Positions 24,601 to 39,400 of a DNA stretch of 64,000 nt are shown in pieces. Made by a program: the position numbers and the translations under genes. The stretch comes from Siphonodentalium dalli (lineage: Eukaryota; Mollusca; Scaphopoda; Gadilida; Siphonodentaliidae), in assembly GCA_032622095.1 (NCBI GenBank), contig CP136062.1, positions 201,091,959-201,155,958 on the forward strand, read 5' to 3'. Each line of letters begins with the position of its first letter. The stretch's first letter is position 1. Under the pieces are notes generated by a model. The model was given only the letters and a program-made list of their open reading frames with translations. It had not been told where the DNA came from and made no database searches.

Positions 24601-27600
24601 TGATTCTCAAAATTAAGTGCATTTTAAGAAATTAGTTAGTCTCATCATGCTATAAAGGAAGGGCTGTCTGACTTGATTAGAACATTAAGTTCATCAAGTT
24701 AGGTCTGTGCCGGCCTGACATGCCTGTTTTGACCGACGACTTGTCTGTTGACCGATATTAGGAATTAATTATCATGAAATATGATACAGTTGGTAGCCGA
24801 GAGTACTGGTCTCTCATGCTAGCTAGCAGACCGGGGATCGTAACCTGGTCAGGGTATTCTGACAAAAATCAGAACTCGTTCAGATACCAAGTTTGTCAGG
24901 CTGAAAAGTCTCATTCTCAGATCACTAAATAAAGATCCAAATGCAAAAATGCCGACTCCCCCCCCCCCCCCCCCCCATTACAACATTTGTCCAAGTATGT
25001 TGTCATGGGTGCAGTACGCTGTCTGATCTGGTGCAGACATTAATGGCTGACCCATGTACAGGCCTCGGTCTGTGCATGTTGAAGAATGCTACTGGAGTCA
25101 CCACAGGATTATGAAGTTACTCAGTCATTGTAGCACCTGGACCAGTGCGTCTATAACCAGAATTGGTTCCTGCACTGAAATATCTACAGATACAGAATCT
25201 GCCACTCTCAAATGTAAAAAAGTTGGATTGGGAAACAGAGTCAGACACAAACTACATGTACTTTCGTAAAATTAAAAATTCATGGATATTTTAAGAATTT
25301 AAATGCATAGACATTAAAAAGACAATACCGGGTATGCTTTGTTCACATAGTATAGGCTACTGCATGCTTTGTTCACATAGTATAGGCTACTGCATGCTTT
25401 GTTCACATAGTATAGGCTACTGCATGCTTTGTTCACATAGTATAGGCTACTGCATGCTTTGTTCACATAGTATAGGCTACTGCATGCTTTGTTCACATAG
25501 TATAGGCTACTGCATGCTTTGTTCACATAGTATAGGCTACTGCATGCGCAGTTATGACCTTGCATGGGTATACAATTTGCAGTTACAAAATGACCGCAGA
25601 ACAAAGTAATGTGCAGACTTCTTAAGACATGCTAGTTGCTCATCATAAACTTCGTTGCAAAGCGCAATAAAATATGTGGATACAATGTACAACGTATAAT
25701 TAAAAATGCCTCGTCAGAACAGTTTTAAGACTATATTTTTTTCAAAACAAGTAAAATTTCCTTCAGTAAAATTTCCATAAATCCCAAGCCAGTTTTGTCA
25801 AATTTGGAAGATGACTTCGTTTTCGCCTAGCTCAATAAATTCACAAAATACCTGTATTTATAGGCCTCATATACATGTATCTGAAAATTACAAAACCTTT
25901 CCATTTACTATTGACATATATTCTTTTAAAATCCTGAAGATATCTCAAATATACAAGTTAAATAATTCTGGTGCTCAATTGGTGTATAATATTTCAAATA
26001 AATTTACAAATTCAAGAAATATAATATCCATGGCATGCATGTAAAAATGTAGATGTAGACTTAAGTTCTCAGACCTGCCCACTCAGATGAAATAAATATG
26101 AATGTACATGTATGTTCTAATCGGTTGTGGGACACAGAAAACTGTATACAGTTTGTGTACTTTGGGCAAGCACACAAGACATATAGAATATATTAATTTG
26201 GTTAGTTAATACAACATAGCACCCTAGATATTGGAGATCTCTTATCATTATCAGGTCATCGCGATCAGTGTTCACACTGGGCCAAAAATTATTTTGGCCA
26301 ATTCTGATTTTTGGCCAAATTAATATAACTTTGGCCAAGTTTAAAATCCTCATTTTCTGGTCTCACAATTAATGAATAATTTTGTTTTATATAACATCTA
26401 ACATTGTATATAATTATGTCCATACCTTCTAGTACCTTGTCGAGACTTCTTTAATCCCACCATTGTTACTTGACAATATACCACTACCCACCATCTACCA
26501 TTCAGCCTTCTTACAGACAAAGGATTCATTATTGTTAATACTCATTACTGTACTATTGCATTTGGTTGCACATTGTTTGATAGTGCACTGACATGAGTGT
26601 CTTTTTATACATTAAGCTGTATCACCTAATCAATTAGCAGATAATCATACTTTAAATGTTATTCCCATGTCGCTCCCATTTTGGCCTATGACAGCGAGCA
26701 CCTGATTACGATATAAGTGTTTCTCCTCGATTACGTCTAAAAGTTTCATTTTTCAGATGGGAAGTCAAAGAGGGACAATTATTCTTCGATCAACAGAGAA
26801 GCATTCTGGAGCAGACTTGGTGAGTACTGAGTACCATGTTAACCCTTTCTTTACTAAATGGATTTTCCCATCAGTTATAAAAGTATACATTGGAAGGGTC
26901 TATTATTCATCTGGAGGGATGTTCAGGAAACATAAGCAGATTGCACATAATACAAGTAAAGAAGGAGTCCTATTTATTGGAGGGAAAGTTCAGATGATTA
27001 GTTCAACAAACGACCTATTTTTGTTGAACTTATTATATGAAAATTTCCTAAGTGATAACTACTCGTCAATAAAATATTTAGTGTAGAAAGTGTTAAGATT
27101 CATTTCAGGGGCTCACCTCTTGCCTTCCTCAAAGGGAGGTGGGTATGGCAGGGGCAGGAAGTTCCAATTAAGTTTCATAAAATGGCAAAAAATAATTTAT
27201 TTAGTATTTATTTCGGTGTGAATTTGGCCTTAGAAAAAATTATTTTCTGAGAACTCTCAGTGGAATCACAAAACAAATTTATATTATTATTTATAACATT
27301 CATTTCTGCTTTTCCCAGCAGCAATATCTGACATATTAAATCTAATAACTACGAGAAAGTTTACTTTCCATTAATTTATCATTTTATATAAAACTTCCAG
27401 GAAAAATGTTTGATGCAATTTCGATTGAAGCAACCAAACTTTGTATGGCCTGTTCAAAGCCACCATATCCAACAGATAAGGTAAGTCACCTTATGTAACA
27501 CTGGAGTGTTTTAAACATCTTTTTTATAGGCACCCCCTCTCCCCCAATTAAAATATTTTCAAGTATTCTTATCTTTGAATTGACATCAACCCTGATAATT

Positions 27601-30600
27601 AGGAAAAATGTCCTAGGCAAAAAAAATGCCTAGGAGAAATATTTCTCCTAGGCAAAAACAGCATTCTCTTAGGCTTTTTTTTTTAACTAACTAAATGTAC
27701 TTAAAATGATTAACAAATAACATTCATTGACATATTGAATGATGATTGAATAGATTCAGTGAATATTTCTGTTAAGTTTCCACATTTTGAAATACCTATT
27801 TCTTGATTTTCTGAATTCAAAGGCACACCCTTTCAGTAGTTTCACAGTTTAGTACAGCTATGATCTATGCACAATTAACGGCCTTGACACCGACCGATTA
27901 CCGAGTGTCTCTAACTTCTAAAATCACTGAATCATTGGGAATAAAATTACTATTTTTCGGTTGGATCACGCTTTATTTCCATCAAGCCAAAATACACGAT
28001 TAAAAATATATTTGCACACTATAAAATGGTGCTCTCTGGTGATCTCGGATAATTTTGTCGCCAAATATATTCAGCAACATCGGTGAATTTAAGAGAATAC
28101 GCATGGACAGAATTGTTTGAGGTCTGTTCGATTTTCGGTCTCACGGTTACTGCGTATATAAAACACGGAATACCACAAAGACGGAAACAGAACTAAAACA
28201 AACAAAGTTTAAATCAGGATTATAAATTTTATATCTATCTATATACTTTAATATTTATCCATCTATACTAAAGTAACTATACATGCTAGCCATAAAAACT
28301 TCAAATACTATCATATTAAACCAGCATACACATCGCCAATATGCACCATATTTCTTTCCGGTTTGCGTTCCCGAAATTGGAAATCTCATAATTGTTTTCC
28401 GCACGGTAACACATTTGACTTAATAAACTTGGGGGTTGGGCAGCTCGTGGTGACAATATAACTGGTAGTTATCATTGCCTAGTGTCTGTTTATCATTTCT
28501 TCAGATAATGTCCTCGGCTATTTTTTAGCCGAGGATAATAAATTTTTCCTCGGCAAAACGGTCGGCTTTGCCGGTAGCCGACCGCTAATAATCAGGGTTG
28601 GACATGTTTCCCGGATTCTGTGCTGGATGATGATGAAGTATGTATCTGCAATATTTGTCTCAACACACTTGTATTGGCGTAAATTATCAGATGTTGGTTC
28701 ACTTACAAGCCCTTATAGTGTGTCTGTCGTTTGCAGAATGAGGTCCCCAGTGGGTGAATTTAGTGACGCTATCCCGCATAGCGGGCAAGCATCAATAAAT
28801 TCACCCTCTGGTGACCTCATTCTGCTTACGCCTCATCTTCTCTGGAAAGTTTTTTATCATCCAATTTCTATAGAAACTTAGATTCTATTTCTTTTTTAGT
28901 TTAGTTTCTCTATATCGGATATCCCCAAATTGGCAGACAAGACATTGCATAAGGTTCCCAATGGGTGTACATCACAATATTCGCCATTTGGGAACTTCTA
29001 TCATAGTCTATGTCTCCCATAGCAGATGAGGCCATTCAGAATGAGGTCCCCAGAGGCTAATTTGGTGATTCTAGTCCGCTATGCGGAATAGCATCACTAA
29101 ATTCACCCTATGGGGACCTCATTCGGCAAATGACTGGCACCTTAAACTCAGACTTGGTTCACTTATTTTATGTATCATAAAAAAATGCAAAGGAGATAAA
29201 CTGTCCAAACTGATTAATTAAGCCTATATTTGCCCAATTAATCTGCACAATGTGGGTGTACATGTAAATATATCGCTAATTATTGTCACATAATCACGCC
29301 ATGCGTCTGATTTCAACTCACATTAGGATTAACAATTAACTGCAGCCTGGAAATTGCATTATTATTTTATGCGTATACATTTCCTGAAAAAAGTACTTTA
29401 AAAACTTAGTTGGAATATATATAAATTATGAAATCCGAAATTACACGTGTGATGTTATTTCCTTCAAATATGCACACAGAAATTCTCAATGCCTTTATAA
29501 TAACAATCTCGCGACCGTCTATATCAGATTTTGAATCTGCGGAGAAGTCCCTATTTGCAGGGCCCTACTTTTGTCATGACCAAGATGTATGTTTAACCCT
29601 TTAATTTATTTTAAAATAATACATTTGAATAGTATATTTTTAATTTGCTGGGATGTTCAGATAACATGAACAGACAACAGGTGGAGAAACAATATCAATT
29701 ACCATCCACCCATTTGTTCAGTTAGTATGTCAAACAACCAATCGTGGAACATCTACACATATCAATGTATGGTAATCAAGTAACTAATCATCAGTGAATA
29801 TTCAGTAATCAAAGGTTTAACCCTTTACCCAACAGAAGGGCCCTGTGCCAATGCATTCTCTTATATATGCGAGTCGACCATAGGTCGCCTCGCATATATA
29901 AGAGAATGCATTGGCTTAACACATTAAAAATTATAAAATTGTTAAAGAATGTAGGTAAAAAGTGTTAAAAAAATGATTTTTTTTAGGCCAATGCATTCTC
30001 TTATATATGCGAGGCGACATATGGTCGACTCGCATATATAAGAGAATGCATTGGCACAGGGCATAACTGTAACTATCACAATGTGGTCAAGGAGCCGGTT
30101 CCAATGATATCCATATTTGTATGGTTCTATTGAGACAGACCGAAGATATTTTAGGCTGTTGAAGCTTTATTTGGCCGTTTTTGGCCAGTTTGTTGGGTAA
30201 AGGGTTAAAAATATATTGCTTTATTTTCTTTTTCCATTTTCAGGAGCTATCACCCATGATAGATACGGCTCAGAAGACTGCACTTGCTCTAACATCTGTG
30301 TATTACTCACTGCCTCCCGAAGAAGGTACTGTACAGATACTTACCATAGAAGGAAGGACAATATACAGGGCTGGTGTCAGTCTGGAGTAAACTCAGACCT
30401 TTCATAGTTATACCCCCCGCAACGAGAGTCAGCTTGTCCGTCCGTCCGTCGTCTGTCGTCCGTCCGTGGACACAAATTTGTCTGGAGTTTTTCTCAGTCG
30501 TTTTTTGATCAATTGTCGTGAAACTTGGCACAGACATCAACCACCATGGGAACCTGTGCACCTGCGATTATGACGTCTGTCGGACTTTTTTTTGTGGAGT

Positions 30601-33368
30601 TATCCACCCTTTTTCAACTTAGAAAATTTTCGCAACATGCATACTTTTGTCCGAGCTTTTATTCCTACATTTTTTGGTCAATTTTTTTAAAACGTGGCAC
30701 AGATATTTAGTACCATAGGAACTTGTGCACCTGACGTCTGTCCGACATTTTTTGGTGGAGTTATTCCCCTTTTTCGACTTAGAAATTTGTTCGCAACATA
30801 CATAATTTTGTCCAAGCTTTTATTCCTACATTTTTCGGTCAATAGGTTTAAGATTAGGGTTATGGTTGTACACCTGCAATGGGAACTGTTATTTTATTAT
30901 TTTAACTAAATGTTTACTGACATGTGAAACATTTTAGTATTTTAAAAACAGGGGGGTATCCGTAGTCCCATTGGGACAGTCACACCTCTAGTTTTCATTT
31001 ACCCAACTCCATGATTCCACATCAGTAGTGCCAATCAGAACTCACTATTCGTAGCACCAATATAAAGGAGTCCAATCGACACGTTTAATATAGCGCAATG
31101 TGATGTAATTCGGAGGAATTCCGCAAACCTTCCGAGAAATGATAAATTGTCGGGAATACGATAGACTCAGTATCTGTATGAATCTGAGTGTATGTTTACA
31201 AAGACTGGGTTGGTGTGAATGTACTAAATTAGTATTACACATCATTGGAAATCTTAATCATCCCCCGCAAATGAAGTATCCCACTTTGCAGTGCACTTGT
31301 TGAAACAATCACTTTAAATCAAACTACGGTAATGCCCTAAATAATCGAATATTTAACCACAGCAGAATTATGGGTAAATTTTCAGGATTTAACCAGAAAT
31401 ATGGCTTGTTGCAATTCATCGGAAAGCTCTCACTGAGAGCTTTCCGATGAATGGCAACAAGCGATATTTCCGACTAAATCCTGAAAAAATTGCCCATAAT
31501 TCTGCTGTGGTTCAGGAGTCGATTATTTCGGACATTACCGTAGTCGTCTCTGTCAGAGATGATTTTATTCATATCTGTCACTCTTATTGCATTGCATAGT
31601 TTGCATTATCTCTGTATATGATCAATCTGCTACTGAGGCTGTTATTTGAAATAAAAAATAATGGTAAAACCCTTCTGTCTTCGCTGACAATAAATTATTG
31701 CCTGTTGAACAAAACATTACCGATATGTTTTTCCACGAATAGGCTAGTTTTTACATGTTTGTGTTATTTTCATAGGGATATTGGTCTGCAAGTCAACACA
31801 AGATGGTGTGCTGGAACTATTAAACAGTCTCCGAACTCTGGTGGTCTCCCTGGGCGAGAGTGTTGGGTGAGTCATTATAATTGATAGAAGTTTCTTTTTC
31901 TTCATTTATGAGCATTGTGTTGGCAATAAAACACTAACTCACGAAATAAGAAAATAAAACTCTCATGACATAGCGCTCAACAGATGTTTGGTGGTTTTTT
32001 CATTCTGTCAATGTTTTTATTCACAACCTTCATGTATTTTTTGCTTTGATGATGCATTGATTGTAGAAATCAGAAAATTCTATTATATTGTAATATCATT
32101 TAACTCGCTAGTGTGTCTATATGCTTTTCTTATGATCTGCTTGTAATATGTGAAATAGGAATAAGTACATTCTGCTAAATTAGTGGACCAAATACTTGTT
32201 GCTCATACGGGCAAATATATGCACAGCATTTGTAAATAAGAAATCCAACCATTCATGCTTTGAATAAGAATTTTTAATTGCTCCTGTGAAAGTTTCTTGA
32301 ATTATAACTCATAATGAATAGGCTGGTCTGCTCAACCGTTTATCCATTTCATGTGTAAAATAGTCACTCACAAATACTATATGGTATTGTACATATATCA
32401 TCTGTCACAGTTTGTCTTGATACCGATGAATCACAGTTCATACATGCCTATTTAATGCTATTCACTGCTGTTATCTCCTTATTATACCCCCAGGGGTCTT
32501 GGAGAAAAATCCGGACGGATGGACAGACAGATCCTACTCTTTATTATATATAGATATGCCATATTATTTATACCATTTGAAAGAGGAAGCTTCAAAACAT
32601 TGTATTATCAACTTATCCTGTGTAATAAACTGTGAACATGTTATTTTTGTTGAGATACCGACATGTTTTCTGTGCTGAAGTTTCATCTGGACTATACTGC
32701 AAAGTCTATTATTTTCAATGGAAGGGAAATAACTCTATATCTTAGTTTGAATTCTGTTGTTTTCTGGGAGCGAGACGGGGGAAATATTTCTATGATTTCA
32801 GCTATTTTCTATTCTCTATGGGCACCTTCTGAGAAACAGACGTTCCAAATGGTGATGAATTATAGTAATTTAATTATATTTTATGTCATAGATTGTTATT
32901 AAAACCATGCATCAAGGCACTATAAAAAAAATAATCGGTGACTCGAAAATTAAAGGGGCCTTTAAAATTCTGGTTTCATTGTCGAGGCAAATGTCATTTT
33001 GCTTGTACATGTAATAAATATTTTTTAAATCAGTGAGCAGTCTGTTAATTCGTAACTCCATCTCTTACTATAGGTCTACTCAGCAGCTTCAGTCTACTGG
33101 ATATGTCTGGCAGTGTGCCGATCTATTCCCAACATTACCTCAAGGTTAGTGGCTGAAATAACTTGTATGCTAGTCCAGATTACTCAGTCCAAGTTTCCTC
33201 TGTCTATGCCATTGTGCATATTGGCTGTGCTAGATGCTGGTCCAAACCATGCATTTTCTACCACATAGCTATAGGGATGGCATCTTGTTTTTATGTTTAC
33301 CCATACCATAGTATGGTAAACATAGTGTCGTTGCCCGGATTGACCACTCGTCGTTAGTCCGTCCGTCC

Positions 33369-33402
<34 letters not shown>

Positions 33403-36400
33403 AGACACTTTACGCATGGTGCGATAACTCGAACATTTTATATCTGATCGGAACCAAATTTTGTATATGAATTTGTCAGCACCAAATACAGATCGAGTTC
33501 GAATATGGGTTCGATCCGAGTTTTTTTCACGGAGTTATGGCCCTTTTTCGACTTAGAATTCATGCATGCTACCATAACTCAAAAAAATTTTATCTGATCA
33601 GAATCAAATTTGGTATGCAAGTTTCTCGGACCAAAATACAGATCGAGTTCGAATATGGGTTTGATCCGATATTTTTCAATGGAGTTATGGCCCTTTTTCG
33701 ACTTAGAATTCATGCATGCTGCCATAACTCAAATTTTTTTTTATCTGATCAGAACCAAATTTGGTATGCGAGTTTCTCAACTCAAAATACAGATCGAGTT
33801 TGAATATGGGTTATATCCAACATTTTATACCAGAGTTATGGCCCTTTTTCAACTAAGAATTGAACAGATAACCATAGCAGTCTACAATTAATTACCAGTG
33901 GTATCAGTTTAGCTCTGAGAGCAGTAAATCTGTATTATGGGAATTAGAGTTATTTTTTACTCCCATGTTTATGATGACACACTCCTCACCTGTATAGTTT
34001 TTGGTATCGATCGGTTGATCGGTTTAGAAATTATTAACACTTTGCATCCGCACATAGGCATGAGCTATCCGATGCTGTAACCAAATTATTTTTTGTCCGA
34101 TTGTTTTCATATTTGATATGTAGGTTTATAATGACACACCCCTCACCTGTATAGTTTTTGGTATCGATCGGTTGATCGGTTTAGAAAATAATTAACCCTG
34201 CACACAAATGCTATCTGATCCATCTAAGTCAAACTGTTTTCTTCTGATATGCCTCATATTTCTTACCAAGGTTTTTCTTAGCACGTTCTTTATCTGTATG
34301 GTTTTTGGTATCGTTTAATTAACCCTTTTCAAACTTATGTTTACTTAGAACTCAAAACATTTTTCATCTGATCTACACCAAATTTGGTACATGTGGTCCT
34401 CACCCCGAAATACAGATCAAGTTCAAATTTGGGTTTGATCCGATATATTTTAACAGAGTTATGGCCCTTTATAATTCAAGTAATTTACTACCTATTGTAT
34501 ATGCCCTGTGAGAATTTAAGACAAACAACTTTACACAGTAATCTGCTTTATAGGGATCAGAAAATGACACTGGATACTCTTTGCTAAACCACTGCTGTTC
34601 CCAGAGCTGTAAAATTTAAGTGATTGATGATACTTTACTCCAGTTTGTGTGCAATAGTAATTTAACCCAACCTGTTGAAACATGTTCATGGCATTAATAC
34701 AAATAGTCCATTGTCCATGTGAAGGATTTTCTGGAGCATGGCTGTTTAGAGAATTGTTGTTTACAGAGACACTGTTGTCTTATCTTGAGAAAACAATTTA
34801 TCCACACATTAGTTCCATCATATGATGTCATTGAAAATGATTAACACTCTCCACACATCATATGTTCATTCTCCTATTCTATGTCCAGGTTGATCGTGAT
34901 CCACTTTTCACTTGCATGTATTTCAGGATTAAAATTAACCTATTCCATAGACACATCATATCTGATACGCAGATTTTAAATTATCTCTTTCGCCTTAGGC
35001 CATGTTCACTAAGAATTTCTATTAATTATAAGCCACCAATTGAATATTCATCATTTGAGGATATATCTTATTTTGAAATTCCCTCTATTGCATTTGGGCT
35101 GCAGGATAATAATAATGGTTCTCGTATTCTTGAAGCTGACTTTTTGGTCAAATATTTTTCACCCAATCACTTTTATAATCTCATTCAGGTTGATTGTGAT
35201 ACATTCTTCATGTGTATAGATTTTGGTATTGATTGAATGGTTTTGAGAATATTAACCCAATATTTAATAATATTTCTGCTGTTACAGACATTGTATCTTT
35301 CCAATGATCAGCTTAGAATAAAATTAACCATAGGTACATGTATACTGTACGCGATCCAATGTTATGACTCTAATATTTTCAATTTGACCCTTCTCATATC
35401 TCTCCTTTAGTTATCTGATAATTCTGTATTAAAATATTTTATATCCAACCATTATCAATCATATTTTTTAATATCAAGGTCTATACACCCCTCACTTATA
35501 TAGATGTTCAGGTGTTTGTTGGTCTCTAATCTCAATCATCCCATAACTTTTACTATGCAGCTAACACAACAACATAATCTGTTATGACTCAGGTTCCATT
35601 GTAAGAATTAAATAAATAGAGTTATTATGATGTTAATATTGTAACAATTATATCTTTAACAGCTATGGTGCATCTGTCTGACTGTGTTTGGGTATAATTA
35701 TCTTTATCAATCTATCACACATACATGTATCTCTGTTGGAGTGACCGAATAGGTTGAAATCGAATGTCATATCCATCTTCCTATTGTGTTTAAATGAGCA
35801 AGTTGCTCAATATGTCTGATTCCACTATGAAACTAATAAATAATAGTACGCTGTGAATTGTTGAAATTCTTGCACTCATAAAAAGATCGCTATCGCCAAG
35901 GTATGGGTTAAACATCTGCCGATCGTGATCGGCCTCTCGTTATATTATATTGTATATATCACTGGAAGTGTCTATGATGTTGATATGGCTATAAGGTGTA
36001 TATTCCCTTCCCTGTTATAGACATGCTGTCCGTTTTATAAGCAAAATAAAGATCACAAGTGCCCTCTGTCGCTTATAAAACTGATGACAATATTTATAAC
36101 ACCCAATCAACTATGTACACTATGTGAATTGTGAACTAATTTGCTTGAACACAACCTAATATCTTAATTATAAAGTACTTGACTTTTCTGAAGTGAACAG
36201 TTATATTCATAAAAATCCAGGCGTCAAAACAGTCAATGTTAAAATAATTATTTAGCTCAGTCGGGCAGGCATGATTGCGGACAATGTGCTCCGCAATGAT
36301 TTGTGCGGTCTTATTATTGAGAAGGCTGGAACGTCATCATGCTGCATGTGAAATACATTTAAATGGTTATATATATAAATCAACAGCTGTCGGGTGAGCC

Positions 36401-39400
36401 CTGTCCCATTCTGTAATTTGCAAATCTAAACATAGTCGCTCGTTGATCCGATACATAGGAAGAGTCTTCCAAGCATGTATTGTCAATAATACAATGCAAC
36501 ATGTGTTACAAACTGTACAGAATTGTTTAACTTGCGAGTTACAATACAATATATTTCATATGGAATCGCTGTCAATCAAACCACTACCTGCTTAATTTCA
36601 CTTCCCCACAACCCCATGGTGCCCACCCTCCCCTATTTTCCACGCATAAAAGCACATTATTTCCATTCCCATCCACATTCTTGGAATAACCGCTGGCCAC
36701 AATAATTTGCGTGCATCGGATGTCAGGCAGCTTATAGGTTACACTGGTGTAAATAAGGTTCCGAGTGACATCTAGCGGATGCTGGAGGATATATAGGAGA
36801 GAATAAAATAGACACTGGGCCCTGATTGGTCAATAGCCTTGTGTGCTTTTCACATAAAAAAATCATCACACCTCTTCCCTATGATTTCCCATAGGTAAAA
36901 TAACCATTGGCACAGGAATTAACCCTTTGTAGTGAAGTTGAATTTTTTGGTGTGGTCTAAAATATGACTGTATTGTTTTATGCGGTTCTGACACTAGTTA
37001 CGAAAACATAAGATTTAAAGATACGGTTGGCCTTGGCGGTGGGTATCCTGTGAAAATATTTCCACCCGTCAAAAACCGCCACAAACAGAAAGAACAACAA
37101 ATTGTAGACAGACTTTGTCCGTATACAAATAAGAAATATCGCTTAAACAGTATGTTATTGTCATATATTTGACCATTGTTATGTAAACAAAGGCATAAAA
37201 AGTTACTTTTCTGGTGTTTGTTTATATTATGATGGTAAACATAAAGAGCGTTCTTTGTTTGTGAATTCCTGATATGGAACGAATAAAGAGCGTTTATGCC
37301 ATTTGTGTGTGATTAGCCAGCAGCATTGTGCTGTCTTCTGTAACACAATCAGGCTCTTGCTTAGGTAAAATATAGTAAATCTTTATGATAACATGCTGTT
37401 TACTCGATGGTCATGGTATATATGAACGAAAATGTATGCGTTTTAATTTTTTTTCTGTTTACGGTGATTGGAACAAATATAAATATTTTCGACAACTAAG
37501 GCCTCACGTGCCTTTAAAGGCGAATTCCCTGCTAGACAGACATGATTTTTTTGTGTAAAAAGTTTCCCAAAATGTCAATTTTTCAGATTTAAAGAAAATT
37601 TTGGACCCAACATTTATATTGCCAACACTATACGCTAAAACGTTAGCACTGAGGCCTATGGAAAACATTTACACTAGTGTAACCTATAATGAACAGCAAT
37701 CTAGCATATAGGTTTATATGGTTGACAATGATCCCGTTGTTGGGACAATTTTTATTGTTGTATTTTTTTGTTAAATCATCGTTTTCAAGCAGTCAATATT
37801 TCCGGTTGACACATGTGATCATAAAAATTAGTTTACCTGCTTGAAAGTATGATTAATTATGAGTTTACTTACCATTATATTCAATTTGATATTCGATTCA
37901 CGAATTTTACTGATATACGATTCAATATTCATGCAAACAAGATATTTGCAGGAGCCTAGTAGCTGCAGGATATTGCCGAAAGAGCAAATAATGTGGATTA
38001 CCACATGGAAATACAGGCAAAGTTCAAATTTCGGTTCAGTCGGCCAATTTTTACCGGTTATGGTCATGGTCGACTTGTAAGTGTTCATTATTTGCTGATT
38101 ATTTTGGTTTCCGCGTGATAACTTTAGATCTAGATATCTGATTGTTTTCAAATTTGGTATATGGTTTACTCATATTGAAAATACAGTTCATATTCTCTCC
38201 TATATATCCTCCAGCATCCGCCCACCTATTTTTGACCAGAGTTCTGGTCCTTTTTAACTTATAATTTGACGATTATTTTGGATTCTGGGTGATCGCATTA
38301 GTTATAGCTATATGTTTGCTTTCAAATTTGGTATATTGATTACTTGTATGAAAATACAGATCAAGTTGGAATTTAGGTTCGGCTGCCCATTTTGACCACA
38401 GTTATGGTTCATGTCGACTTATAATTCACCTTAGAATTTTGTGCCAATTTGAGGTTATCTTTCAATGCTTGACCCTGTTAACTTAGAGCATGAATGGTGT
38501 GATTATATGGCTCAAGTGTTTGATTACAATAAAAATAAATACTTTTTAATTTGATGAATATAATTACAATACAAATACTTTTTTCCAGTTGATATATTTT
38601 GATGTATTTATACTTTTCAAAAAGTTATCAAATACTTTTTGATTACATCTGATTACCTTGAGATGAAATGATGAAGAATTCATAGTTTATTTTATCATTG
38701 TGTGCCAACTCTGCTTTTCTGTCAAAATATAGTTAACCTTAATATTTTTTAAAAGGCCGCTCGGCAAGTGTCCCCCGAAACGGTGGCTTCATTTGGAGCA
38801 GTGGCTTTGTAGAAATATATTATATGGATAAAATATTTGTGCATTTGTCTCATAACTGAGATGCATATACAAATAACCAAATCTGAAAAACTATATGTGC
38901 ATCACCATTGCACACCGCCTCTTCCCATAGTCAATCACATGATCACATTGTAAATATCAGTAATTCACATTATCAACACTGGTACTAATGCCTTATTGTC
39001 TGGCGATGTGTGAAGTGCAACTTTAACATTCTCCAACCATTCAGTATGTGTATACTTAGTCTATCATAGTATTGTTGAATTGTTATATCTCTGAAGGCGT
39101 GATGGCTTCTCATAGCACTTCCATGACTAGATTCCTGACATTTTGCATATATAACAGAATACATTGGCCTAAAAATATTTACCTTGTAAGCCAGTGCATT
39201 CTCTTATATATGCAAGGCTCCCTATGGGAGACTCACATATATAAGAGAATGCACTGGCGCAGAATCTTTAATGCTGCACTAGTGCAGCTCCCGTTGTGAA
39301 AGTGTTAAATTTCGTCACACTGTAATGTTAATCATATTGATTGGACACTTTGAGTTTAATCTTAGAGAAAGTTCTGATTGGTGGTAATGCCTCGGAAGCC

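Noticed and set aside
25314-25609. Repetitive frames on both strands, and a CRISPR-like look
   Set aside because: Seven contiguous identical 30-bp units without spacers: a minisatellite, not a CRISPR array or gene.
26757-27086. Open frame starting with ATG at exon 2 and running 109 residues
   Set aside because: The conserved CCNDBP1 frame on this exon is different, and a gtgagt donor ends the exon at 26819; the rest is intron.
31618-31884. 88-residue frame covering exon 5
   Set aside because: Wrong frame for the family; the spliced frame gives the DGVLELL helix and closes the phases.
34862-35236. 124-residue frame, with a similar 139-residue frame at 45055-45474
   Set aside because: Both lie in the duplicated composite repeat and no known protein is recognised; similarity reflects the repeat, and the frames differ by indels.
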